A stretch of 13,479 nt of DNA from Bacillota bacterium (GTDB lineage: Bacteria; Bacillota; Clostridia; Acetivibrionales; DSM-1351). The translations under genes were made by a program, and so were the position numbers. The stretch is taken from contig JAEYWA010000060.1 of NCBI GenBank assembly GCA_023431385.1, positions 1 through 13,479 on the forward strand, given 5' to 3'. The notes below the pieces were generated by a model, which did not search any database, had not been told where the DNA came from, and saw only the letters and a list, made by a program, of their open reading frames with translations. How positions within the stretch are numbered: the first letter of the stretch is position 1; every line of letters begins with the position of its first letter. Positions 7,325-13,479 of the stretch are shown in pieces.

Positions 7325-7337
7325 TTAACATTGTTAA
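7325..7337. promoter_or_regulatory. 13-base palindrome upstream of nadE
   Basis: TTAACA-T-TGTTAA is a perfect palindrome centred about 70 bases upstream of the nadE start. It could be an operator, but I cannot match it with confidence to a known NAD-pathway regulator. In DNA this AT-rich a chance palindrome is also plausible. No convincing two-box promoter is visible in this gap. Confidence 0.25.
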
Positions 7338-7427
7338 CCTATATATCACTCCATAGTTTATCATATTTTTAAGTTTTTTTATACTAATGTTGACATATTC
7401 ATAAAAAATATCGTTATACACATTCCA

Positions 7428-8807
7428 CTAAACTTCATTTCTGATATCGTACATGCCTCGTGAGTTACCATATTTATTTATAAAGAATTTTTTATTACTC
7501 ACAATAGTTTTCAGGTAATTGGTAAACTTATCTATTTCAGAAGGAGTATTGTATAATCCAAAGCTTGCTCTCACAAGTCCAGGGAATAGTGCTTTTTTTT
7601 CGGCAATATACTCTATTTCCTTGGCACTGTAACCCAGCAGTCTTTCGCAATAGGGATGGGCGCAGAAAAAACCGTTTCTTACAGCAATGCCTGCCTCATA
7701 GGATAAGATTGCAGATACCAGGGAATGGTGAACTCCCTCAATAGTAAAAGGAATTACGCCTATAGACGGTTGCTTGTCAGGATGACTATAGAAATGTATG
7801 TCCGGAATGTTGCTCATTTTGCCAAAGGCGTAATTCAGAAGATTTTTTTCATGTTCATAAGCATTTCTCATACCAATTTGATTTAGCGTTTTTACAGCTG
7901 TAACCATAGCCACAACGCCTAAAAGATTGGGGCTGCCTGCTTCACATTTCGCAGGAGCCTCCTCCCACCATATTCGGTCGTGGGTTACCAGCTTAATCGC
8001 ACTCCCCCCTTCACAATAGGGAGTTCCATCTTCGAAGGCAGCCTTTGGCCCTATCAGAACTCCGCTGCCATAGGGTGCATACAATTTATGTGCCGAAAAA
8101 GACAGGAAATCTATATGTTCCTCACTTTCAACAGGCCTCATATCAACAGGTACATGTGGCACCAGCTGAGCCCCGTCCACATGTATCTGGGTTCCGTATT
8201 TATGAGCTAATGCGGCTAGTTTGTATATGTCATTCAAATATCCCGTTACGTTTGCCGCACCGGTTACAGTTACAAGCCTGATCTTCCCCTGATGCTTCTT
8301 TAGTTTAGCTTCAAAATCATTAAAATCAAGTCTGCCATACTTATCTATTTCAATATATTCTACCTTGAATTTTCCCCTCCAGGGCAGATCATTTGCAGCA
8401 TGCTCCATCCAGGTAGAAATGACTACCTCTCTGCCATCAGTTTGCTGACTCATTGAGCAGGCCAGAAGGTTTATGGCTTCGGTAGTGTTTTTTGTATAGA
8501 TTATTGCTGCGTCCTTATGAGCTTTTACAAACCTTCTGATAATTTCTCTTCCTGCTTCATAGGTATCGGTAGAAATAGTGGACTTATAGCCTTTTCCTCT
8601 ATGGGTTGAGGAATACCACGGCAGAAAATCGCGGATTTCCTTTTCCACTGAAATAAAAGCCGGGGTGGTTGCAGCATTATCAAAATTTATCCCGGTGGTA
8701 TATGTACCGTTATCGAGAGGAACCAGCGAGTTGACCCCTACCACCAGCTTCCTGTAATTATTTGAATTTATATATTTGATTTGTTCTGGTTTGTTTTGTT
8801 CTGGCAT
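7428..8807 (-). CDS. Class V aminotransferase, cysteine desulfurase/selenocysteine lyase-like (SufS/Csd type)
   Basis: A PLP-dependent fold-type I enzyme of 459 residues. Visible family marks are FDNAATTPAF (42-51), the cofactor-region histidine in MEHAAN (134-139), the PLP-contacting aspartate in HVDGAQLVPH (209-218; Asp211), and the Schiff-base lysine in SFSAHKLYAPYGSG (Lys241). A cysteine in RNGFFCAHPYC (Cys382) sits where SufS-type desulfurases keep their catalytic cysteine (RxGxxC). It may therefore move sulfur from cysteine or selenium from selenocysteine, but related class V enzymes do other chemistry, so the substrate is open. It is longer than SufS (about 406): about 40 extra residues precede FDNAATTP, and there is a short basic tail. 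No SufU, SufB or IscU gene is next to it; nadE follows. The start ATG has only GGGG about seven bases upstream. A predicted promoter precedes it. Confidence 0.85.
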   Translation of the reverse strand: MPEQNKPEQIKYINSNNYRKLVVGVNSLVPLDNGTYTTGINFDNAATTPAFISVEKEIRDFLPWYSSTHRGKGYKSTISTDTYEAGREIIRRFVKAHKDAAIIYTKNTTEAINLLACSMSQQTDGREVVISTWMEHAANDLPWRGKFKVEYIEIDKYGRLDFNDFEAKLKKHQGKIRLVTVTGAANVTGYLNDIYKLAALAHKYGTQIHVDGAQLVPHVPVDMRPVESEEHIDFLSFSAHKLYAPYGSGVLIGPKAAFEDGTPYCEGGSAIKLVTHDRIWWEEAPAKCEAGSPNLLGVVAMVTAVKTLNQIGMRNAYEHEKNLLNYAFGKMSNIPDIHFYSHPDKQPSIGVIPFTIEGVHHSLVSAILSYEAGIAVRNGFFCAHPYCERLLGYSAKEIEYIAEKKALFPGLVRASFGLYNTPSEIDKFTNYLKTIVSNKKFFINKYGNSRGMYDIRNEV

Positions 8808-8835
8808 GTAAAAACCCCAAAAAGTACTTTACTAT

Positions 8836-8864
8836 AGTATATTTTTAGCTTTTCAAACTGTTAC
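8836..8864 (-). promoter_or_regulatory. Predicted promoter of the aminotransferase gene
   Basis: On the minus strand GTAACA (8864-8859), a 4/6 match to the -35 consensus, is followed by 17 bases and TATACT (8841-8836), a 5/6 match to -10. The transcription start would be near 8829, about 22 bases before the ATG at 8807. It stands in the 271-base divergent gap shared with tag. Moderate support only. Confidence 0.4.
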
Positions 8865-8964
8865 CTGAAAAAAGGAATTTTGATAAATCAATCCCCTTAA
8901 GTCCTTATTTTTCTGCTTTCCATATCATTATCCATATGAACAACGGCAGCTTTCGACTCATAAT

Positions 8965-8993
8965 TTGACTATATGGAAAATTCTTGATACCAT
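8965..8993 (+). promoter_or_regulatory. Predicted promoter of tag
   Basis: TTGACT (8965-8970) and TACCAT (8988-8993) are separated by 17 bases on the plus strand. The transcription start would be near 9000, leaving a leader of about 79 bases before tag. It is the best two-box match in the divergent gap on this strand. The rest of the gap between the two genes shows nothing I can name. Confidence 0.45.
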
Positions 8994-9078
8994 TGTTTTG
9001 TGATTTACAGATACGAGCTTTCCTCATGGGATTTAGTAGCTTCTATCAGAAAATAATTTAGTTTAGAGGACAGACAAT

Positions 9079-9654
9079 ATGAATGAAAAAATAAGATGTT
9101 CCTGGGCTGGAAATACCCCTATACTCATAGACTATCATGATAATGAATGGGGACGGCCAGTACATGCTGATGACAAGCTTTTTGAAATGCTTATTTTAGA
9201 AGGTATACAGGCAGGACTTACATGGGTAACCGTTCTTAATAAGAGAGAAGCATTCAGGCAAGCTTTTGACGGATTTAACCCAAATAAGGTAGCCCTTTAC
9301 AGCAATAAAAAAATAGAAGAACTCATGGCAAACGAGAAGATAATCAGAAACTGTCTGAAAATCAATGCGTCGGTGAGTAATGCCAAGGCATTTTTAGGAG
9401 TTGTTGAAGAATACGGGAGCTTTGACAAATTTATATGGGGATATGTGGATTATGTACCTATTACAAGCCATTGCAGAAATATGGCGGATTTGCCCGCAAC
9501 AACCCCTCTTTCCGATAAGATAAGCAAAGACTTAAAAAAATTAGGCTTTAAGTTCGTTGGTTCGACGATAATTTATGCATTTATGCAAGCTATAGGCATG
9601 GTCAATGACCATATTACAGAGTGTTTTGCTTATGAGGAGCTATTGAAGGGGTAG
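9079..9654 (+). CDS. tag: DNA-3-methyladenine glycosylase I
   Basis: Tag removes 3-methyladenine from alkylated DNA, starting base excision repair. The 191 residues match the family's usual length and keep its hallmarks. The zinc ligands are Cys7 (RCSW), His20 (YHDNEWG), His178 and Cys182 (NDHITEC). Tyr19, Glu41 and Trp49 (LEGIQAGLTWVTVL) match the E. coli base-binding pocket residues. FKFVGSTIIYAFMQAIG (158-173 region) is the conserved C-terminal helix. The ATG has GAGG nine bases upstream. It is the only plus-strand gene in the interior. It is divergent from the aminotransferase, ends in the shared terminator with valS, and appears to be a single-gene transcript. I see no alkylation-responsive operator. 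Confidence 0.95.
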   Translation: MNEKIRCSWAGNTPILIDYHDNEWGRPVHADDKLFEMLILEGIQAGLTWVTVLNKREAFRQAFDGFNPNKVALYSNKKIEELMANEKIIRNCLKINASVSNAKAFLGVVEEYGSFDKFIWGYVDYVPITSHCRNMADLPATTPLSDKISKDLKKLGFKFVGSTIIYAFMQAIGMVNDHITECFAYEELLKG

Positions 9655-9742
9655 CACCTCATAGTCTTTGTAAATAGTGAGCAAGAGGATGCTTTAAAAC
9701 TTTTACTTCCCAGACAATAAAACTATACGATAAAACTATAAT

Positions 9743-9799
9743 AAAAAACTGCCATGAACACTGTTCCTGCAAGGGAACATCTGTACACGGCAGCTTTTT
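9743..9799. terminator. Bidirectional rho-independent terminator between tag and valS
   Basis: An imperfect stem of about 20 pairs spans 9749-9793. The left arm starts CTGCC and ends GTTCC; the right arm starts GGGAAC and ends GGCAG. The loop is a few bases around 9768-9773. Six A's flank it on the left (9743-9748) and five T's on the right (9795-9799). It can therefore stop tag transcripts on the plus strand and valS transcripts on the minus strand, whose stop codon is only about 20 bases away. Confidence 0.85.
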
Positions 9800-9811
9800 G
9801 TTCTGTCCTGT

Positions 9812-12463
9812 TTATTTATTCAGACTTTCCAGTCTTTCAACCACTTTCTGGTACATGTCTTTGTACTTATCTCTTTTTGCCTTTTCTTCCTCGATAACCT
9901 TAGGAGGAGCCTTTGCAACAAAGCCTTCATTGTTGAGCTTTCCTTCGACTCTCTTCAGCTCTCCCTCGAGATTTGCCTTTTCCTTGTTCAATCTCTCTAT
10001 TTCCTTTTCAATATCAATAAGCTCATCAAGAGGTATAAAGATTTCGGCTCCGGCAATTACAGTTCCCACAGCATCGGCAGGGATACCTGTCTTGTCGGCT
10101 TGAACAGCAACCTCAGATGCGCTGGCCAGTCTCTGGAAGAAGGAGGTTCCCTCAAGAAGGGTTGTTCTTTCAGCTTCCCCGTCTGCAACAAATATCATTT
10201 TAGCCTTTCTTGAAGGCGGAACATTCATTTCAGCACGTATATTTCTGGTACTTCTGACTGCATCCATTATCATATTCATCTTGGCTTCATCAGCAGCAAA
10301 GTTCAAATCATCACTGTAAACGGGCCATTCTGAGATCATAATGCTTCTGCCGTCATTAATGAGATGGGTATAAATTTCTTCGGTAATAAACGGCATATAC
10401 GGATGGAGCAGCTTCATGGCATTACCAAGTACAAAGTTCAGGACATACTGAGCTTCCAGTCTGCCTTCACTTTCTCTGTCATAAAGTCTCGGCTTAACCA
10501 TTTCAATATACCAGTCGCAGAATTCTTCCCAAATGAAGTCATAAACCTTTTGCAGACCTATTCCCAGCTCAAATTTATCAATATTTTCAGTTACTTCCCT
10601 TGTAACTGTGTTTATTCTGCTCAATATCCATTTATCAGCAACAGTAAACTTGTTCCTGTTTACCTTGCTGAAGTCTAGATTCTCATCAAAGTTCATCAAA
10701 ACAAACCTTGAAGCATTCCATATCTTGTTTGCAAAGTTTCTTGAGGACTCAACCTTTTCAGTTGAAAATCTCAGGTCATTTCCAGGTGAGTTGCCTATTG
10801 TCAGGGCAAAGCGCAGAGCATCTGTTCCATACTGAGCAATTACCTCAAGGGGATCTATACCATTTCCTAAGGATTTACTCATTTTTCTTCCCTGTGCATC
10901 CCTTACGATACCATGTATGAAAACATACTTGAAGGGCTCCTGCTGCATATGCTCCATACCCGAGAATATCATTCTGGCTACCCAGAAGAAAATGATATCA
11001 TAGCCTGTTACCAATACATCTGTTGGATAGAAATACTTTAAGTCCTCGGTTTTATCAGGCCAGCCCAAGGTTGAGAACGGCCACAGAGCCGAACTGAACC
11101 AGGTATCAAGAGTATCAGGGTCCTGCTCAATTCTGCTGCTTCCGCACTTAGGGCAAACATCGGGATCACTGCCCTGAACCATCATATGCCCACACTCAAG
11201 ACAGTAGTATGCAGGAATCCTGTGTCCCCACCAGAGCTGTCTTGATATACACCAGTCCTGGATATTTCCCATCCAGTTGAAATATATTTTTGAAAATCTC
11301 TCGGGAACAAACTTTATTGTTCCATTTCTTACAACATCTATAGCAGGCTCAGCCAACGGTTTCATACGAACATACCACTGCTTTGAGATAAGAGGCTCAA
11401 CAACGGTTCTACATCTCTGACAGGTGCCTACATTGTGGGTATGCCCCTCAACCTTTACCAGCAGACCCAGCTTTTCCAGATCCTCAACCATTTTCTTTCT
11501 GGCCTCGTATCTGTCCATGCCTTTGTATTGTACGGCATTGTCATTCATAATAGCATTATCGTCCATAATCCTTATCTGAGGAAGGTTATGTCTCAAACCA
11601 ACCTCATAGTCGTTGGGATCATGAGCAGGAGTTATCTTAACACAGCCTGTTCCAAACTCCTTATCAACATAGGAGTCGGCAATTACAGGTATCTCCTTGT
11701 TTACCAAAGGTAAAATCAGAGTCTTTCCCACAAGATGTGTATATCTTTCGTCCTCAGGGTTTACAGCCACGGCAGTATCGCCAAGCAATGTCTCGGGGCG
11801 GGTTGTTGCAATAATTACAAATTCATCGCTGTCCTTTACAGGATATTTTATGTGCCAGAAGTGTCCGGCCTGTTCCTCATACTCAACCTCTATGTCAGAT
11901 ATTGAAGTGTTACACTTTGGACACCAATTTGTAATTCTTTCGCCTTTATAAATAAGACCTTTTTCGTAAAGCTTCAGAAATACCTCCTGAACAGCTTTGG
12001 AAAGCCCATCATCCATGGTAAAACGTTCGCGTTCCCAGTCACAGGAGCTTCCCAGCTTTTTAAGCTGTTCAACAATTCTACCTCCATAGACTTTTTTCCA
12101 TTCCCAGGCCTTTTCAAGGAATTTTTCACGGCCCAGCATATCCTTTGTGATACCTTCCTTTGCCATGGCATCAACGATCTTTGCCTCGGTAGCTATACTT
12201 GCATGATCGGTGCCCGGAAGCCACAAAGCACAGAAACCCTGCATCCTTTTTGTTCTGATAAGTATATCCTGCAAGGTATTGTCAAGGGCATGTCCCATAT
12301 GGAGCTGTCCTGTAATATTCGGCGGTGGTATTACAATTGTATACGGCTTTTTGCTGCTGTCTGGAACAGCATGGAAATAGCCCTCTTCCATCCATTTGGT
12401 ATATAGCCTGTCCTCAACCTGACTTGGGTCATATTGTTTTGCTATGTTCTGATGTTCATCCAT
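9812..12463 (-). CDS. valS: Valyl-tRNA synthetase
   Basis: ValRS charges tRNA-Val with valine and edits misactivated threonine. The 883 residues fit the family. The class I signature is PPPNITGQLHMGHAL (46-60; HIGH motif HMGH 55-58) and the KMSKS loop is at 527-531. The editing (CP1) domain spans about 200-345, with TTRPETLLGDTAV (220-232) and AHDPNDYEVG (280-289). Cysteine pairs at 181/184 and 348/351, and at 421/424 and 437/440, look like zinc sites. The anticodon-binding domain includes WEEFCDWYIE (645-654). The C-terminal coiled coil (about 815-880), rich in E, K and L, is typical of ValRS. The ATG has GGAGG seven bases upstream. It is the last gene of the T-box operon, 81 bases after the small membrane protein, and ends at the shared terminator. 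Confidence 0.98.
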   Translation of the reverse strand: MDEHQNIAKQYDPSQVEDRLYTKWMEEGYFHAVPDSSKKPYTIVIPPPNITGQLHMGHALDNTLQDILIRTKRMQGFCALWLPGTDHASIATEAKIVDAMAKEGITKDMLGREKFLEKAWEWKKVYGGRIVEQLKKLGSSCDWERERFTMDDGLSKAVQEVFLKLYEKGLIYKGERITNWCPKCNTSISDIEVEYEEQAGHFWHIKYPVKDSDEFVIIATTRPETLLGDTAVAVNPEDERYTHLVGKTLILPLVNKEIPVIADSYVDKEFGTGCVKITPAHDPNDYEVGLRHNLPQIRIMDDNAIMNDNAVQYKGMDRYEARKKMVEDLEKLGLLVKVEGHTHNVGTCQRCRTVVEPLISKQWYVRMKPLAEPAIDVVRNGTIKFVPERFSKIYFNWMGNIQDWCISRQLWWGHRIPAYYCLECGHMMVQGSDPDVCPKCGSSRIEQDPDTLDTWFSSALWPFSTLGWPDKTEDLKYFYPTDVLVTGYDIIFFWVARMIFSGMEHMQQEPFKYVFIHGIVRDAQGRKMSKSLGNGIDPLEVIAQYGTDALRFALTIGNSPGNDLRFSTEKVESSRNFANKIWNASRFVLMNFDENLDFSKVNRNKFTVADKWILSRINTVTREVTENIDKFELGIGLQKVYDFIWEEFCDWYIEMVKPRLYDRESEGRLEAQYVLNFVLGNAMKLLHPYMPFITEEIYTHLINDGRSIMISEWPVYSDDLNFAADEAKMNMIMDAVRSTRNIRAEMNVPPSRKAKMIFVADGEAERTTLLEGTSFFQRLASASEVAVQADKTGIPADAVGTVIAGAEIFIPLDELIDIEKEIERLNKEKANLEGELKRVEGKLNNEGFVAKAPPKVIEEEKAKRDKYKDMYQKVVERLESLNK

Positions 12464-12544
12464 GTCAAATCCTCCAAATTATTTTAATTGTACTATCTCA
12501 CTAAATCATACATATCAAAGTAGAAATAATTCTTCTTTTACTGA

Positions 12545-12790
12545 TTATTTGGAACTGTTGATGAAAAACAAAATCAGTCCCGGTAATAGAATCACCAATC
12601 CTGCAATTTTTGTTTTAAAAACAGCTGTGTTGAATTTATAATCCTGAATCTCTGCTTCTATCATCTCAGAAGCATTCTGACATTTCTGTTTTTCTACAAG
12701 GTTTAGCTTTTTCACTATAGCTTTGGCAGAAAGTACTATTATAAAGCCTATTGCCATAACAATCAGAGAAAATATATCTAATAAATTCAT
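12545..12790 (-). CDS. Uncharacterised 81-residue two-helix membrane protein in the valS operon
   Basis: A small protein with two hydrophobic spans, at about residues 5-22 (DIFSLIVMAIGFIIVLSA) and 60-77 (TKIAGLVILLPGLILFFI). A polar linker of about 35 residues between them is rich in K at its start and E/D later. I choose ATG 12790 because GAGGAG lies six bases upstream; an in-frame TTG at 12835 would add 15 residues but has no ribosome site. It stands between the T-box terminator and valS, so its transcription should follow tRNA-Val charging. I do not recognise the family. The basic residues after the first span suggest the linker is cytoplasmic. No cysteine or metal pattern suggests an enzyme. 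Confidence 0.75.
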   Translation of the reverse strand: MNLLDIFSLIVMAIGFIIVLSAKAIVKKLNLVEKQKCQNASEMIEAEIQDYKFNTAVFKTKIAGLVILLPGLILFFINSSK

Positions 12791-12856
12791 AATCTGCTCC
12801 TCTCTATTTCTCAATTTTATAGAATATCCGTTCAAGTTATAAATTTCTTAACACTG

Positions 12857-12886
12857 AAAAAGCTCCGTCCAGTATTTGGACGAAGC
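12857..12886 (-). terminator. T-box regulated terminator
   Basis: On the minus strand a ten-pair stem (12886-12877 with 12871-12862, including one G-T pair) has a five-base loop and is followed by TTTTT (12861-12857). The 5' arm contains TTCGTCC, which can instead pair with the T-box sequence to form the antiterminator. It therefore decides whether the small membrane protein and valS are transcribed. Confidence 0.9.
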
Positions 12887-13170
12887 ATCTTAACTCGCGG
12901 TACCACCAAAATTTCACAGAATTTTACTCAACCGACCGGTTTAACGGAGTAATTGTAATATAAAACCCATGTGAATCTTTAATCGGATAACGTCCGAACC
13001 TCCGCTGCAGCCTACTTTAACAAAATTTCAGTGCAGAGCTCCCAAGCTACCTTCAGCAGCTGTTTTTCAGAACCTTTCACCTGGGCTTTTCTACAAAGCC
13101 GAATGGTTCCTCTCTGTGGAAATATAACTGCGTACTCCTCTTGTTCATTGCTTTTAAATTATAAAATCAC
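12857..13170 (-). ncRNA. T-box leader (tRNA-Val responsive riboswitch)
   Basis: The T-box core TGGTACCGCG is at 12905-12896 on the minus strand. Its TGGT would pair with the ACCA end of an uncharged tRNA having A at position 73, as tRNA-Val has. Stem I has AGTA (13136-13133), a basal helix CAAG/CTTG (13143-13140 with 13047-13044), GCAG/CTGC above it, an AGAGAG element, and a distal stem GAACC/GGTTC. In the specifier loop GAAGGTAG (near 13054-13047) the valine codon GTA (13050-13048) is one purine from the basal helix. GGT in the shifted register would mean glycine, which does not fit A73. A stem III-like CGGA-CGTTA-TCCG hairpin lies near 12983-12995. The whole leader precedes the small membrane protein and valS. 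Low charged tRNA-Val should permit readthrough. Confidence 0.93.
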
Positions 13171-13176
13171 CTAATT

Positions 13177-13205
13177 ATGATATAAAATCTGATTTGTTAT
13201 GTCAA
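13177..13205 (-). promoter_or_regulatory. Promoter of the T-box/valS operon
   Basis: On the minus strand a perfect TTGACA (13205-13200), 17 bases and TATCAT (13182-13177; 5/6 match) form the best promoter in the window. Transcription should start near 13170, about 27 bases before the base of T-box stem I, which is the expected distance. The upstream region contains GAACG/CGTTC (13212-13226) and CATGTA/TACATG (13234-13254) inverted repeats of unknown meaning. Confidence 0.75.
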
Positions 13206-13275
13206 GAGCCAGAACGTATATCGTTCCTTGTATCATGTAGGATTACAATACATGTGTGACAATTTGAAAAAAAAT

Positions 13276-13352
13276 AATGCGGAAAGTGTATCCAAGGTGT
13301 ATGTTTAAGTTACCACACAAAAATATACATTAGGAGGATATCTTCCCGCATT
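13276..13352 (+). repeat. Long inverted repeat around the transposase ribosome site
   Basis: The left arm 13276-13293 (AATGCGGAAAGTGTATCC) pairs with the right arm 13336-13352 (GGATATCTTCCCGCATT) with one mismatch and one bulged base. The right arm contains the end of the AGGAGG site (13332-13337) and the ATT at 13350 that may be the transposase start. An inner GTGTAT/ATATAC match could extend the fold. In RNA this would hide the translation start, a known way for IS elements to limit transposase made from outside transcripts; its use here is inference. Confidence 0.55.
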
Positions 13353-13370
13353 AACAGCATAACACAAGAT

Positions 13371-13479
13371 ATGAAATATCGTCTATCCCTAATCAAGTAT
13401 TCACAGAAGTTTGGAGTTACAAAAGCTGCTATAAGGTATCAAACAAATAGGCAATATATTTATCGGTGGCTTAAACGCT
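13371..13479 (+). CDS. Transposase N-terminus (helix-turn-helix), cut by window edge
   Basis: The visible 36 residues start MKYRLSLIKYSQKFGV and continue through TKAAIRYQTNRQYIYRWLKR. This is a helix-turn-helix of the kind at the start of IS481/IS3-like DDE transposases; the catalytic rve domain would follow outside the window. The first ATG in frame is 13371, but it lacks a ribosome site. The AGGAGG at 13332-13337 is 12 bases before an in-frame ATT at 13350, which would add INSITQD. I recall clostridial relatives that begin MNSITQDMKYRLSL, so ATT may be the real (rare) start, or a mutated ATG. Whether the gene is intact cannot be told from this fragment. Confidence 0.7.
   Translation, partial: MKYRLSLIKYSQKFGVTKAAIRYQTNRQYIYRWLKR

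Larger units (their letters stand above)
13253..13479 (+). mobile_element. Left part of an insertion sequence, cut by the window edge
   Basis: The right edge holds the start of a transposase frame preceded by about 100 bases of non-coding DNA unlike the T-box promoter region. The left tip is not proven. TGTGTGACAATTT beginning at 13253 is a candidate, because many IS ends of the IS3/IS481 kind begin with TGT or TG. The opposite end and any target duplication are outside the window. The element is transcribed away from the valS operon. Confidence 0.5.

Noticed and set aside
7384..7416. Perfect TTGACA on the plus strand in the aminotransferase-nadE gap
   Set aside because: The only -10-like sequence at the right distance, GTTATA, matches poorly. 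The direction would give only antisense RNA into the aminotransferase gene.
8776..8804. Repeated PEQ-type codons at the aminotransferase N-terminus (two TTGTTCTGG copies on the plus strand)
   Set aside because: It is a two-copy, nine-base repetition in a variable N-terminus with no sign of function.
9717..9740. Direct repeat ATAAAACTATA, two copies 13 bases apart, after tag
   Set aside because: It is short, AT-rich and just before a terminator. There is no further structure or third copy, so I do not treat it as a CRISPR or IS footprint.
11974..12174. 66-codon minus-strand frame within valS in another register
   Set aside because: It overlaps the conserved valS frame and has no independent start signals.
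12833..12835. TTG start that would extend the small membrane protein to 96 residues
   Set aside because: No ribosome site lies before it, whereas ATG 12790 has GAGGAG at good spacing and begins right before the first membrane span.
1..13479. CRISPR arrays, tRNA or rRNA genes, toxin-antitoxin or defence genes, phage genes
   Set aside because: I looked for regular repeats, RNA-gene hallmarks and accessory gene families on both strands. Apart from the edge insertion sequence I found none; the rest is housekeeping DNA.

Overview
The window looks chromosomal and comes from a low-GC Gram-positive bacterium of the Clostridia. The reasons are AT-rich spacers, strong AGGAGG-type ribosome sites, a valine T-box leader, a diadenylate cyclase cluster, and a long glutamine-dependent NAD synthetase. 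The gene style and the edge transposase remind me of Ruminiclostridium-like cellulolytic clostridia, but that is recollection and not a search result.

Layout. From the left edge to about 8.8 kb everything reads on the minus strand. In transcription order it runs: a SufS/Csd-like class V aminotransferase (8807-7428), glutamine-dependent NAD synthetase nadE (7260-5338), a 33-residue membrane peptide (5282-5181), an AT-rich leader, diadenylate cyclase cdaA (4947-4063), its YbbR-domain partner cdaR (4066-2846), an uncharacterised FAD-dependent dehydrogenase (2797-1175) and glmM (959 to beyond the left edge). On the plus strand at 9079-9654 lies a 3-methyladenine DNA glycosylase (tag). It converges on the valS operon across a bidirectional terminator at 9743-9799. 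The valS operon (minus) has a consensus promoter (13205-13177), a T-box leader with its terminator (to 12857), an 81-residue two-helix membrane protein (12790-12545) and valS (12463-9812). The right edge holds the start of an insertion sequence with a plus-strand transposase.

How the genes work together. cdaA, cdaR and glmM form the conserved module that couples c-di-AMP synthesis to peptidoglycan precursor supply. CdaA makes c-di-AMP at the membrane, CdaR modulates it, and GlmM makes glucosamine-1-phosphate and is known to bind CdaA in other Firmicutes. Here an FAD enzyme is inserted before glmM, and glmM has its own consensus-like promoter. The valS operon is expected to be controlled by uncharged tRNA-Val through the T-box, which would also control the small membrane protein.

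I see no wholly new system such as a defence island or CRISPR array. The best candidates for undescribed biology are the 33-residue membrane peptide in front of cdaA, the small membrane protein under T-box control, the FAD enzyme inside the c-di-AMP/glmM module, and the hairpin that may mask the start of the edge transposase.
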